From assembly GCA_017615595.1 (NCBI GenBank), contig JAFZZT010000032.1, positions 1 to 52,002 of the forward strand: a stretch of DNA of 52,002 nt, read 5' to 3'. Made by a program: the position numbers and the translations under genes. The notes below the pieces were generated by a model. The model was not told the DNA's origin and made no database searches. It worked only from the letters and a program-made list of their open reading frames with translations. This document shows, piece after piece, positions 1 to 8,302 of this stretch. Position 1 is the first letter of the stretch. Every line of letters begins with the position of its first letter. The DNA is from Bacteroidales bacterium. GTDB taxonomy: Bacteria; Bacteroidota; Bacteroidia; Bacteroidales; WCHB1-69.

Positions 1-1
1 A

Positions 2-211
2 GACATCGTTAAGGACAATCGCAATATGCGGATTGTATATAACTATATAGCCCGTCATCCAAACTGCAAGGCGGCAGACATCAAGACACGGGGTCTTTTT
101 TCCCAAACCACCGTCAACCGCATCCTCGGGCAGCTCAAGAAGGAAGGGCTCATTGAGTATCAGGGGAGCAAGAAGTTCGGGGGATACAAGATAGTTGAGA
201 GTTCTCAGTGA
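2..211 (+). CDS. C-terminal fragment of a winged-helix DNA-binding protein
   Basis: The reading frame is open to the left edge of the window, so the gene starts outside and only about 69 C-terminal residues are seen. They have the layout of a winged helix-turn-helix: a helix around VYNYIARHPN, a recognition-like helix FSQTTVNRILGQLKKEGLI, then a wing with a GSKKFGGY turn. Such a domain often closes ATP-binding proteins of the AlbA/RecG-related group, but nothing upstream is visible to prove that. The last five codons and the stop lie inside a heptamer repeat array, so the natural C-terminus appears to have been rewritten by the repeat. Parent family unknown. Confidence 0.6.
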   Translation, partial: DIVKDNRNMRIVYNYIARHPNCKAADIKTRGLFSQTTVNRILGQLKKEGLIEYQGSKKFGGYKIVESSQ

Positions 212-255
212 TCAGTTGTCAGTTAGAAGTTAGGAGTTTGGAGTTAGAAGTTCTC
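193..255 (+). repeat. Heptamer AGTTNNN tandem array, site A (9 units)
   Basis: Nine consecutive 7-bp units run without a phase break: AGTTGAG, AGTTCTC, AGTGATC, AGTTGTC, AGTTAGA, AGTTAGG, AGTTTGG, AGTTAGA, AGTTCTC. AGTT is constant except in unit 3 (AGTG) and the last three bases vary. The array begins inside the end of the upstream gene and supplies its stop codon. A second nine-unit array of the same kind lies at 43892-43954. Confidence 0.85.
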
Positions 256-321
256 CTCCCTTCTCCTCTTTCTCCTCCCTTCTCCTCTTTCTCCTCTTTC
301 TCCTCTTTCTTCTCTCCTCCC
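251..321 (+). repeat. 71-nt uninterrupted homopyrimidine tract (CTCCTCTTT-type repeats)
   Basis: Every base from 251 to 321 is C or T, arranged as imperfect repeats of TTCTCCTC/TCTCCTCTT. It follows directly on the heptamer array and lies between two convergent genes. A mirror-like polypyrimidine tract of this length can form H-DNA or slip during replication. No terminator-like hairpin is seen here. Confidence 0.85.
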
Positions 322-370
322 GTAACCTCCTAACCCATCTAACCCCAATTGGCCTTTCACCCCCTCAATG

Positions 371-1336
371 CTACAAGTATCTCCTTCTAATCAGGTCGCA
401 TAAGGACAGGTAGGCCGTAGAGGTGGTGTCCCAGAAATGGGTCTTCTTCATCTCTTCCAGACAGTTGAACGCTTCGTCCATGTCACGGCACTGGTTCAGT
501 CTCTGGATGGCGGTGCTGAACTCCTCTCCCTTGTTGTTGAACAGCTCACGGATGAAGGTGAACTTGTCATTCACGGAAATGGCTTTGGTGAGGTCCGCCA
601 CCTTGGACTGCTGGAACTGTCCGGCCACGGAGCGGTCTTCCGCTTTGCCAGAAAAGAGGTCGTTGACCGAACGCTGGGGAGTGGTCACCTTCGGAATTTC
701 ATACTTGGGTCTGTTGTCTGGTTTGGGTTCCGGCTTGGGCTCTGGTTTGAGTTCTGGTTCTGGGACCGGTTCGGGCTCCAACTCAGGTTCTGGCTCGGGG
801 ATGGGCTCGGGTTCCGGGATGGGTTCTTTTTCAGGCTCCGGGGTGGCAAAATGCAGAAGCTCATCCTCTTCGGTGGAGGTCCCTACTGGCTCGGCAGGAG
901 TGTTGTCTGCCAGCTCCTCTTGCTGCGGAGCGTTGGCTTCTTCCTTTACGGTAGCCACCTCATCTTTGTTGGGCAAATCTAATGAGAAAAAGAGGTCCAC
1001 GTTCTCTTCCATCTGGGTATGTGCATGTTGATCTTCCGTCTTTTTGGGAAGCTCTTTCGGCTCCTCTTTTACTTCCGGCTGCGTGGGCTCCTCGGCCGGT
1101 GCCGGCTCCGGGGTGCTCTCCACAGGGGCGCCAGACTCTTCCAGAATGGTCTCTGGCTCTTCCGGAATGACAGGTGTTGTCACCTCAGAAACGGTGAGGC
1201 TCGCCATGCGGGCGTAGAGACGACGCATGTCCTCCAGCAGGATGTCTCTCTCTATCAGCGACATTGCCGGGTTTTGGTCAATCAGATTTTGCAGTGAATT
1301 GATAAGATTTTGAATCTGTTGATAAGTATTCTCCAT
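371..1336 (-). CDS. Pro/Glu-repeat protein of unknown function
   Basis: A 321-residue cytoplasmic-looking protein without signal peptide. The N-terminal ~50 residues are predicted helical (QQIQNLINSLQNLI...). Residues ~55-165 are acidic and proline-rich. Residues 167-206 (DNA 719-838) are a tandem PEPEPIPEP/KPEPKP repeat, which would form a stiff extended linker. Residues ~222-321 form a compact C-terminal domain (NDLFSGKA... DKFTFIRELFNN... FWDTTSTAYLSLCDLIRRRYL). The shape, helix-linker-domain, recurs in conserved Bacteroidales hypotheticals, but I do not recognise a function. It is divergently transcribed from tdk and has its own -7 box at 1404-1411. Long plus-strand frames over this gene are by-products of the repeat. 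Confidence 0.8.
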   Translation of the reverse strand: MENTYQQIQNLINSLQNLIDQNPAMSLIERDILLEDMRRLYARMASLTVSEVTTPVIPEEPETILEESGAPVESTPEPAPAEEPTQPEVKEEPKELPKKTEDQHAHTQMEENVDLFFSLDLPNKDEVATVKEEANAPQQEELADNTPAEPVGTSTEEDELLHFATPEPEKEPIPEPEPIPEPEPELEPEPVPEPELKPEPKPEPKPDNRPKYEIPKVTTPQRSVNDLFSGKAEDRSVAGQFQQSKVADLTKAISVNDKFTFIRELFNNKGEEFSTAIQRLNQCRDMDEAFNCLEEMKKTHFWDTTSTAYLSLCDLIRRRYL

Positions 1337-1376
1337 TTTTAGGTCAGGTTTGATGGTCTTGGAACGTGTTTTTTTT

Positions 1377-1384
1377 TAATTTTG
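1377..1384 (+). promoter_or_regulatory. -7 box TAATTTTG for tdk
   Basis: Matches the Bacteroidetes TAnnTTTG -7 element, 55 bases before the tdk ATG. No well-spaced -33 TTTG was found, so support rests on the -7 box and its position. Confidence 0.45.
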
Positions 1385-1403
1385 CCGTGCAAAAAAAATC
1401 GGA

Positions 1404-1411
1404 CAAAAATA
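1404..1411 (-). promoter_or_regulatory. -7 box TATTTTTG for the Pro/Glu-repeat gene
   Basis: Reads TATTTTTG on the minus strand, about 68 bases before the start of the 371-1336 gene. With the box at 1377-1384 it makes a divergent promoter region. Confidence 0.5.
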
Positions 1412-1439
1412 CAAAATTTCTCAATAGCTTTCTTCAAGA

Positions 1440-2024
1440 ATGTTTTTAGAAAATAGAGCCAATAGGAATGCCAAACGCGGGTGGATAGAAGTCATTTGCG
1501 GTTCCATGTTTTCAGGGAAGACGGAGGAGCTTCTTCGGCGAATTCGCCGGGCGGAGTTCGCCAACCAGCAGATCGAACTTTTCAAACCGGCAATCGATGT
1601 CCGCTATGACGAGACGGCTGTGGTGTCGCATAATGAGTCATCCCGCCTCTCCACGCCTGTGCAGAACTCGTCGGAGATTCTCCTGTATGTCAACTTTGAG
1701 AGCGTGCAGGTGGTGGCCATTGACGAGGTGCAGTTTTTCGATGAAGGCATCGTGGATGTCTGCAATAAGCTGGCGGATGCGGGCATTCGGGTGATTGTCA
1801 GTGGGTTGGATATGGACTATCAGGGCAATCCCTTTGGTCCGATGCCCCAGCTGATGGCGGTGGCCGAGTATGTGTCCAAACAGCACGCTATCTGCACACG
1901 CTGCGGCGACCTGGCGCAGTTCTCCCATCGTATCGTGGCCCGCGAGGGTCAAGTGCTGCTGGGCGAAAAGGACTCTTACGAGCCGTTGTGCCGCCACTGC
2001 TACAATGAAATGAACAAGAAATAA
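1440..2024 (+). CDS. tdk: Thymidine kinase (type II, zinc-containing)
   Basis: Phosphorylates thymidine to dTMP with ATP in the nucleotide salvage pathway; cytoplasmic and normally a tetramer. At 194 residues it has the usual bacterial type II length. Visible motifs: P-loop [10 protein letters not shown] (21-30), Walker B-like VAIDEVQFF (92-100), the substrate lasso region near the C-terminus, and four zinc cysteines C152, C155, C184 and C187 in two CxxC pairs. The start at 1440 gives an N-terminus beginning ~20 residues before the P-loop, normal for the family. It lies 30 bases upstream of pta, same strand, so the two may be cotranscribed although their roles are unrelated. Confidence 0.97.
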   Translation: MFLENRANRNAKRGWIEVICGSMFSGKTEELLRRIRRAEFANQQIELFKPAIDVRYDETAVVSHNESSRLSTPVQNSSEILLYVNFESVQVVAIDEVQFFDEGIVDVCNKLADAGIRVIVSGLDMDYQGNPFGPMPQLMAVAEYVSKQHAICTRCGDLAQFSHRIVAREGQVLLGEKDSYEPLCRHCYNEMNKK

Positions 2025-2054
2025 CTACATAAATCAACTAAACACTATTGTATT

Positions 2055-3062
2055 ATGAATTTAATTGACAAGATCAAAGAAAACGCCATCAAGGCCAACA
2101 AGAGAATCGTTTTGGCAGAAGGCGAAGAAGAGAGAAACCTCAAAGCTGCGGACATCATCCTGGAGAAGGGTTACGCCGGCATCGTCCTGTTGGGCAACAA
2201 GGACAACATCGAAGCCAAGGCTGCCGAATGGGGATTGCAGAACATCGGCAAAGCCGAGGTCATCGACCCGCTGAACAACCCCAAGAAGGAGTTCTATGCC
2301 GAGATGCTCTGCGAGATCCGCAAGAAAAAGGGCATGACGATGGAAGAGGCCCTCAAGTTGGTTGAGGATCCGTTGTATCTGGCCACGCTGCTCATCAAGA
2401 ACGGTGATGCGGATGGTGAGGTCACGGGTGCCGAGCACGCCACGGGCGATGTGCTGCGTCCTGCCTTCCAGATTGTGAAGACTTTACCGGGTATCTCCGT
2501 AGTCTCCGGCGCCTTCATCATGTGCTTCCCCGACAAGAAGTGGGGCGATGATGGCATCATGGTCTTCGCTGACTGTGCCGCTGATCCGAATACGGATGAG
2601 AACAAGCTGGCTCAGATTGCCGTGGTGACGGCCCAGACCGCCCGCACCATCGCCGGCATCGAGCCGCGCGTGGCCATGTTGAGTTTCTCCACCAAGGGCT
2701 CTGCCAAGCATGAGCTGGTGGACAAGGTTGTCAATGCCACCCGTATCGCCAAGGAGATGGATCCCAACCTCGTCATCGACGGTGATTTGCAGGCTGATGC
2801 CGCCATCGTGCCGTCAGTGGGTGCCAAGAAGGCCCCGGGCAGCCCTGTCGCTGGCAAGGCCAACGTGCTGGTGTTCCCGTCCCTCGAGGTCGGCAACATC
2901 GCCTACAAGCTGGTGCAGCGTATGGCAGGTGCCGACGCTATCGGACCGGTCATGCAGGGTATGGCCGCTCCTATCAACGACCTCTCCCGCGGTTGCTCCG
3001 TGGATGACATCGTCAGCCTCGTAGCCATCACCGCCTGCCAGGCCGCCGGCAACGCCTTCTAA
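2055..3062 (+). CDS. pta: Phosphate acetyltransferase
   Basis: Interconverts acetyl-CoA plus phosphate and acetyl phosphate plus CoA. With acetate kinase it yields ATP and acetate in fermentation. The 335 residues correspond to the short single-domain PTA form, without the N-terminal DRTGG/BioD-like part of the enterobacterial enzyme. Family signatures are seen in VTGAEHATGDVLRPA, the DGDLQADAAIVPSVG block and the GKANVLVFPSLEVGNIAYK block near the C-terminus. The acetate kinase gene ackA, often adjacent, is not in this window; comEC follows after a strong terminator. Confidence 0.96.
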   Translation: MNLIDKIKENAIKANKRIVLAEGEEERNLKAADIILEKGYAGIVLLGNKDNIEAKAAEWGLQNIGKAEVIDPLNNPKKEFYAEMLCEIRKKKGMTMEEALKLVEDPLYLATLLIKNGDADGEVTGAEHATGDVLRPAFQIVKTLPGISVVSGAFIMCFPDKKWGDDGIMVFADCAADPNTDENKLAQIAVVTAQTARTIAGIEPRVAMLSFSTKGSAKHELVDKVVNATRIAKEMDPNLVIDGDLQADAAIVPSVGAKKAPGSPVAGKANVLVFPSLEVGNIAYKLVQRMAGADAIGPVMQGMAAPINDLSRGCSVDDIVSLVAITACQAAGNAF

Positions 3063-3088
3063 CAGGCCTCGCATTGGCCAATAAATCA

Positions 3089-3124
3089 AACGCAGAATAC
3101 GGGTTTCGTGTTCTGCGTTTTTTT
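3089..3124 (+). terminator. Rho-independent terminator of pta
   Basis: Stem AACGCAGAATACG (3089-3101) pairs with CGTGTTCTGCGTT (3107-3119), with one G-T wobble and a 5-nt loop, followed by a T run to 3124. Near-perfect 13-bp stem. Confidence 0.93.
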
Positions 3125-3125
3125 A

Positions 3126-3133
3126 TATCTTTG
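3126..3133 (+). promoter_or_regulatory. -7 box TATCTTTG for the comEC-like gene
   Basis: TATCTTTG sits right after the pta terminator T run and 15 bases before the start at 3149, fitting a very short leader. Confidence 0.55.
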
Positions 3134-3148
3134 GCAAAAAAATGAACT

Positions 3149-5182
3149 ATGAACTTGTCGAACTACCCTTTGCTCAAAATACTTTTTCCCTATATTTTTG
3201 GCCTGTTATTGGGCTTTTTTGTACACTTTCCAAGCTATTTCTGTCAGTTTTCGTTCTTTGTGGCCGTTGTTTTTTGGCTTCTTTCGCTTCTTTTCCGGCA
3301 GAAGAGAAGCTATTTTTGGCGGGTGGCGAAGAGCCTGTTGCTGTGGGTGGTCTTCCTTTTTGCGGGCTTGACGGCCATGACCTGGCGGATGATGCCCACG
3401 GTGACGGCGGTGGAGGAGCGGCTGATGGCGGTGAACCGTGACTGGCTGGTGGAGGTTGTGGAGGTGCCGGAGCCGCGCGCGCGGAGTGTGCGTGCCACGG
3501 TGCAGGTCTTGTGCGGCGCGCGCGGCTCCTCGTTCCGCGAGAAGGCGCTGCTCTACCTGGCCCCCGACACGGCCCATCCCGTCCACTACGGCGACCTGCT
3601 GCTCGTCCACACGCAGCTGAAGGCTGTCGAGGCGCCCCAAAACCCCGACATGTTCGACTACCGTCAGTATCTTCACAAGCGGGGCATCGCCTTGACAGGC
3701 TATGTGGCGCAGGGCGGTGCTCTGTGTCTCCATCACCGCACCCCCGACCCGCTCAGGGCTCTCTCGCAACAGATGCAGGACCGTCTGGCAGCCCTCTTCC
3801 GCCAGTCGGGGATGCAGGGCCGCGAGTATGAGATCATCACGGCCGTGTTGCTGGGCGCCGGCGGCACCCTGGACCCTGAACTGCGGCAGTCGTATGCCGC
3901 CGCCGGCGTCAGCCACATCCTCTGCGTCTCCGGCATGCACGTCGGCGTCATCTTCATGATCCTCAACTTCTTGATGAAACCCATGGAGCTGGCCCGCCAG
4001 ACCCGCGCCCTCAAAGCCTCTCTCCTCATCCTCTCCATCTGGCTCTATGCCTGCATCACCGGACTCTCGCCCTCCGTGATCCGCTCCGCCACCATGTTCT
4101 CGTTCGTCACCATCGGCGGACTGGTGCACCGCAATACCAATATCTTCCACAGCCTTATAGCCTCTCTCTTTATCCTGCTGGTTGTCAATCCTTTACTTCT
4201 GCTGGAGGTGGGCTTTCAGCTGAGCTATCTCGCCGTCTTCGGCATCGTGCTCTTCCAGCCGCTCATCACCTCCCTCTATCACCCCAAGACCAAAATAGGA
4301 CGTTACCTCTTCGAGCTCCTCTCTGTCTCCATAGCCGCCCAACTCGGCACCTTCCCCATCTCCATTTTCTACTTCGGACAGTTTCCCAACTATTTCATCC
4401 TCTCCAACCTGTCGGTTATCACACTGTCATCGGTCGTCATCATCACCGGCATCGTGTTGCTGGCGACCTCCTTTCTTCCTTTTTTAGTGAAAGGAGTCGC
4501 CTTTATCCTGACGGGCGAAATCCGACTTATGAACGACATCATCGGTTTTGTGGAACAGCTGCCGCATTCCGTCACCACCGACATCGATTATCACGTTTTG
4601 CAAGTGCTCTTCCTGTATGTCTCCATCTTTGGCTTTTATCTTTTGATGGTCCGGAAAAGGAAACACTGGCTTTGGATTACGATGAGTGCGTTTACGCTGT
4701 TTTCAGGATGCTTTGCTGTCAAAAAGATCATGTTGGCCAACAGCGATGAAATGACCGTCTATCAGATTCGGGGTGTGCGTGCTGTCGGACTTCGGGACGG
4801 GGACGAATGTGTCTTCTTCTCCGACTCCATCCAAAATCGACAAAGTCCGGTGTTCGACTATCATATCGGCAACCATTATCGGCGGCAACATGCCCGATAT
4901 CGTTTTGTGGACATCGATACTTCTTATTATGGTGGTAACTTTGTTTGCAAAAAAGGCAGATTTCTTTGTTTTAAAGGGGAAAAATATCTTTTGCTGAAGA
5001 AAAATGACAGGATCTTTCCGACATCGCCTCCCCTGGAGGTGGATGGAATTATCCTTCAGTGCAACCCGCGGCAAAGGCCCGAAGAGGTGGCCCGGGGCGT
5101 GCGCTATCAGACGGTCTTGGTGGATGGTACGGTCACGCCTTACTATCGAAAACGGTGGCAGAAGCCTCCCCGGACGCCATGA
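3149..5182 (+). CDS. comEC: ComEC/Rec2-family inner-membrane channel protein
   Basis: ComEC proteins form the inner-membrane channel for single-stranded DNA uptake during natural transformation. This 677-residue protein starts with a hydrophobic region (two to three membrane segments in the first 80 residues), followed by a soluble OB-like part (~80-235). The ComEC core begins with the diagnostic HILCVSGMHVG motif and continues with several membrane segments to about residue 525. The last ~130 residues are soluble but carry no HxHxDH-type metal motif of the metallo-beta-lactamase domain found in longer ComEC proteins. The alternative ATG at 3142 is in another frame and gives no such protein. 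Whether the cell is competent cannot be judged from this gene alone. Confidence 0.9.
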   Translation: MNLSNYPLLKILFPYIFGLLLGFFVHFPSYFCQFSFFVAVVFWLLSLLFRQKRSYFWRVAKSLLLWVVFLFAGLTAMTWRMMPTVTAVEERLMAVNRDWLVEVVEVPEPRARSVRATVQVLCGARGSSFREKALLYLAPDTAHPVHYGDLLLVHTQLKAVEAPQNPDMFDYRQYLHKRGIALTGYVAQGGALCLHHRTPDPLRALSQQMQDRLAALFRQSGMQGREYEIITAVLLGAGGTLDPELRQSYAAAGVSHILCVSGMHVGVIFMILNFLMKPMELARQTRALKASLLILSIWLYACITGLSPSVIRSATMFSFVTIGGLVHRNTNIFHSLIASLFILLVVNPLLLLEVGFQLSYLAVFGIVLFQPLITSLYHPKTKIGRYLFELLSVSIAAQLGTFPISIFYFGQFPNYFILSNLSVITLSSVVIITGIVLLATSFLPFLVKGVAFILTGEIRLMNDIIGFVEQLPHSVTTDIDYHVLQVLFLYVSIFGFYLLMVRKRKHWLWITMSAFTLFSGCFAVKKIMLANSDEMTVYQIRGVRAVGLRDGDECVFFSDSIQNRQSPVFDYHIGNHYRRQHARYRFVDIDTSYYGGNFVCKKGRFLCFKGEKYLLLKKNDRIFPTSPPLEVDGIILQCNPRQRPEEVARGVRYQTVLVDGTVTPYYRKRWQKPPRTP

Positions 5183-5233
5183 CAGTCTGCCGGCCACGAT
5201 GTCACACCCGTTCCCTCGTTTCAATTTTTTTCC

Positions 5234-5241
5234 TATTTTTG
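5234..5241 (+). promoter_or_regulatory. -7 box TATTTTTG for guaA
   Basis: Matches TAnnTTTG 28 bases before the guaA ATG. Confidence 0.55.
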
Positions 5242-5269
5242 CGCTCTCTTATCAGCAAAATAGTGCCCT

Positions 5270-6874
5270 ATGGAAAAGATTATCATTCTTGATTTTGGAT
5301 CCCAGACCACCCAATTGATCGGCCGCCGTGTCCGCGAGCTGGACATGTTCTGCGAGATTGTGCCCTATAACAAGTTTCCCCATGATGATCCCGATGTGAT
5401 CGGTGTCATCTTGAGCGGATCACCCTTCAGCGTCTATGACGAGCGGGCCTTCAAGGTGGACCTGACAGGCATCCGGGGGCGCTTGCCCATCTTGGGCATC
5501 TGCTACGGTGCCCAGTTTATGGCCTACACCAACGGGGGTAATGTGGAGCCCGCCGGCAGTCGCGAGTACGGGCGCGCCAATCTCTCCTCTTTCGAGCATG
5601 ATAATCCCCTGCTGCAAGGGCTTTCTGACAATACCCAGGTGTGGATGAGTCACGGCGACACCATCACCCAATTGCCCGACCACTGCCGCAAGATTGCCTC
5701 TACCGACAAGGTGGCCTATGCTGCCTATCAGTTTGAGGGTGAGCAGGTGTGGGGTGTGCAGTTCCATCCCGAGGTGTTCCATACGGTAGAGGGCACCAAA
5801 CTGCTGAAGAACTTTGTAGTCGGCATCTGCGGCGGCCACCAGACCTGGAGCCCGGCCTCCTTCGTGGAGACCACCGTGGCGGAGCTGAAAGAGCAGATCG
5901 GCAACGACCGCGTCATCCTCGGACTGAGCGGTGGCGTGGACTCCTCCGTGTGCGCTATGCTGCTGCACCGTGCCATCGGACCGAACCTGACCTGCATCTT
6001 CGTCGATCACGGCCTCTTGCGCAAGAACGAGTTCCAGAATGTGATGCGCGACTATGAGGGACTCGGCCTTAACGTCATCGGCGTAGATGCCAGCGAGAAG
6101 TTCTTCAAAGAGTTGGAGGGCGTGGTTGAGCCGGAGCGCAAGCGCAAGATTATCGGCGCGGGTTTCATCGACGTCTTCAATGCCGAGGCGCAGAAGATCA
6201 CCGATGCCAAGTGGCTGGCGCAGGGCACCATCTATCCCGACCGTATCGAGAGCCTCAGCATCACCGGCATGGTCATCAAGAGTCACCATAATGTGGGCGG
6301 ACTCCCTGAGAAGATGCACCTGCAGCTCTGCGAGCCGCTGAAGTGGCTCTTCAAGGACGAAGTGCGCCGCGTGGGTCGCCAGCTGGGCATGCCCGAGCAC
6401 CTCATCACGCGCCATCCATTCCCTGGCCCGGGCTTGGCAGTTCGTATCTTGGGTGACATCACCCGCGAGAAGGTGCGTGTGCTGCAAGACGCTGACGACA
6501 TCTTCATCCAAGGCCTGCGCGATTGGAAAGTCAAGCTGAGCGGCGAAGAGGCCCGCAAGGTGCTCGCTGCCGGCGTGCCCGCTAACATGACCAACGGAGA
6601 AATCGAGGTGTCGCTGTACGACCAGATTTGGCAGGCGGGCGTCATCCTGCTGCCCATCAAGAGTGTGGGCGTCATGGGCGACGAGCGCACGTACGAGCGT
6701 GCGGTAGCTCTGCGCGCCGTGACCAGCACCGACGCCATGACCGCCGACTGGGCCCATTTGCCCTACGAGTTTATGGCCAAGGTCTCCAACGACATCATCA
6801 ACAAGGTGAAGGGCGTCAACCGCGTCTGTTACGACATCAGCTCCAAACCGCCCGCCACGATAGAATGGGAGTAA
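5270..6874 (+). CDS. guaA: GMP synthase (glutamine-hydrolysing)
   Basis: Converts XMP to GMP using glutamine and ATP, the last step of de novo guanine nucleotide synthesis. The 534 residues comprise a class I glutamine amidotransferase domain with nucleophile C78 in LGICYGAQ and H166/E168 in QFHPEV. Next comes the ATP pyrophosphatase domain with PP-loop SGGVDSS (220-226), then the C-terminal dimerisation domain ending in the typical [12 protein letters not shown]. All catalytic residues are intact. The gene has its own -7 box and stands alone. The gmk gene, which acts on its product, is 12.5 kb away at 19410-19976. Confidence 0.97.
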   Translation: MEKIIILDFGSQTTQLIGRRVRELDMFCEIVPYNKFPHDDPDVIGVILSGSPFSVYDERAFKVDLTGIRGRLPILGICYGAQFMAYTNGGNVEPAGSREYGRANLSSFEHDNPLLQGLSDNTQVWMSHGDTITQLPDHCRKIASTDKVAYAAYQFEGEQVWGVQFHPEVFHTVEGTKLLKNFVVGICGGHQTWSPASFVETTVAELKEQIGNDRVILGLSGGVDSSVCAMLLHRAIGPNLTCIFVDHGLLRKNEFQNVMRDYEGLGLNVIGVDASEKFFKELEGVVEPERKRKIIGAGFIDVFNAEAQKITDAKWLAQGTIYPDRIESLSITGMVIKSHHNVGGLPEKMHLQLCEPLKWLFKDEVRRVGRQLGMPEHLITRHPFPGPGLAVRILGDITREKVRVLQDADDIFIQGLRDWKVKLSGEEARKVLAAGVPANMTNGEIEVSLYDQIWQAGVILLPIKSVGVMGDERTYERAVALRAVTSTDAMTADWAHLPYEFMAKVSNDIINKVKGVNRVCYDISSKPPATIEWE

Positions 6875-6958
6875 AAACGGGGAGTGGGTGTTATGAATCG
6901 GGTGGCAAACAGAACTCGAACTAGATGTGAAATATAATCCTAAATACGTTCATTCTAA

Positions 6959-8284
6959 ATGCCTATGCAATACTCTATCGACGAAAAATACCCGCCCATA
7001 CAGGAATTTACCCCGAGCGAGGAGGCTTTCCTGCAGGGGGTGGCAGAATATGTTCTGTTCCTCGACAAGTCGCTGTTTTTCCAGATCAACGACCTGCAGC
7101 GACACACGAAACTGATCCTCAGCGGAGAAACAGAAACAGCTTGTCGTTCTGAGTTCCCTAATCCAGATGAGATAAATAAGGAAATCGAGGAATTGGAAAA
7201 GATGATTAATGAACTTTTGGACAAGGTGCAACGAGAGGATTTGCAGGAAGAAAACCGAGGTTTGCTTGAAATATGGGAAAGACAACTCAAGGAGTTGAAG
7301 GAAGCGCAGCGTAGTGTGAATGTGGGAGAGAAATCCACAAAGTTGTTGGGTAGATACAAACACAACAATAGTAGCGATTCCAAGGTGATTCTTTATGTTG
7401 ATGCCATTGAAAAACGTGCCAAGAAGATTCCGTGCGATACTAAGTTTCTGATGGGACAGGTTCTATTGCATGAATATTTTCATTCCTTCTACTATCACGC
7501 AGGGGTAGGGTCGAGGATGGCCATCAAATGCGTGGAAGAACCGATGGCTGAATATGGCAGTTTGGTGGTGCTGGATAGTGTGGCATCGTCAGGGTCGGCT
7601 GTCGCCCAGGATGCAGACAAAGCACTAACGTATGCTTTAGGTTTTATCAAAGACAAACAGACTTGTACGGGCTTTTCTGCTGCGTATGGATTTGGTGCTT
7701 ACTTGTACGAAAAACATAAGAATGTTTTTCCTCAACTTTTAGCCCGATATGCGAATGTCTCGCGTTTGATGGAAAAATGCGAGAAAGAGACGAGGGAATA
7801 CAAGTATATGCTTTATCCGAAATACCCTTACGCTCCTTGGCTGGAGAATATTGCCTTTAAGAAGTTGGAAGCGCTGCTGAAAGTGGTTGTGGTTAGAGAG
7901 TCCAGTGCTATACGCTTCGTCAGGGAAGTTTTCAAATATCTTAAGGATAATGACTTGCTTGATTGTCTTGCACCATTCATTCGAACCCAAGAGAAAGACA
8001 ATAAATATCTCTCACTCTCTCAAGATGGTTTTTTCTGTTTGAGGAATTTCTTGTGTGACAATCCAACGTCCCCGCCAGTGGCATCGCCTGGCCCGTTAAT
8101 TATTGGAGGAAACACCTACTATTTAAGGTCGTCTTGGGGATGGAGCGAAAGAATTAATACCACACGACATCATCACCAGATGGATGAGTTCATAAAGATG
8201 ATAAACTATGTTTATCGTGGGCAATTTGATATTCAGATAGCGGATGATGAATATATTTTGAGTTATGATGTCATTAATCATTAA
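6959..8284 (+). CDS. Predicted zinc metallopeptidase-like protein (HEYFH motif), family not recognised
   Basis: A 441-residue protein without signal peptide. Residues ~70-120 are a charged predicted coiled coil (EINKEIEELEKMINELL...). Residues 171-175 are HEYFH, an HExxH zinc motif, followed 18 to 22 residues later by CVEEPMAEYG, whose E193, E194 or E197 could be the third zinc ligand, giving a gluzincin-like arrangement. The remainder contains FSAAYGFGAYLYEK and a C-terminal block with RHHHQMDEF. The gene and its downstream neighbour (18-bp gap) are visibly AT-richer than guaA and the C69 gene on either side, which suggests acquisition. Peptidase activity is inferred from the motif only; a substrate cannot be guessed. 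Confidence 0.75.
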   Translation: MPMQYSIDEKYPPIQEFTPSEEAFLQGVAEYVLFLDKSLFFQINDLQRHTKLILSGETETACRSEFPNPDEINKEIEELEKMINELLDKVQREDLQEENRGLLEIWERQLKELKEAQRSVNVGEKSTKLLGRYKHNNSSDSKVILYVDAIEKRAKKIPCDTKFLMGQVLLHEYFHSFYYHAGVGSRMAIKCVEEPMAEYGSLVVLDSVASSGSAVAQDADKALTYALGFIKDKQTCTGFSAAYGFGAYLYEKHKNVFPQLLARYANVSRLMEKCEKETREYKYMLYPKYPYAPWLENIAFKKLEALLKVVVVRESSAIRFVREVFKYLKDNDLLDCLAPFIRTQEKDNKYLSLSQDGFFCLRNFLCDNPTSPPVASPGPLIIGGNTYYLRSSWGWSERINTTRHHHQMDEFIKMINYVYRGQFDIQIADDEYILSYDVINH

Positions 8285-8302
8285 TAATAAAAATAAATAG
8301 TT

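Noticed and set aside
193-255. CRISPR-like array
   Set aside because: Units are 7 bp with no spacers of constant length, and no cas genes are in the window.
423-1031. Long plus-strand frames over the Pro/Glu-repeat gene
   Set aside because: They read the GAA/CCN repeat in reverse and give low-complexity Gly/Ser sequence with no protein character; the minus-strand frame is the gene.
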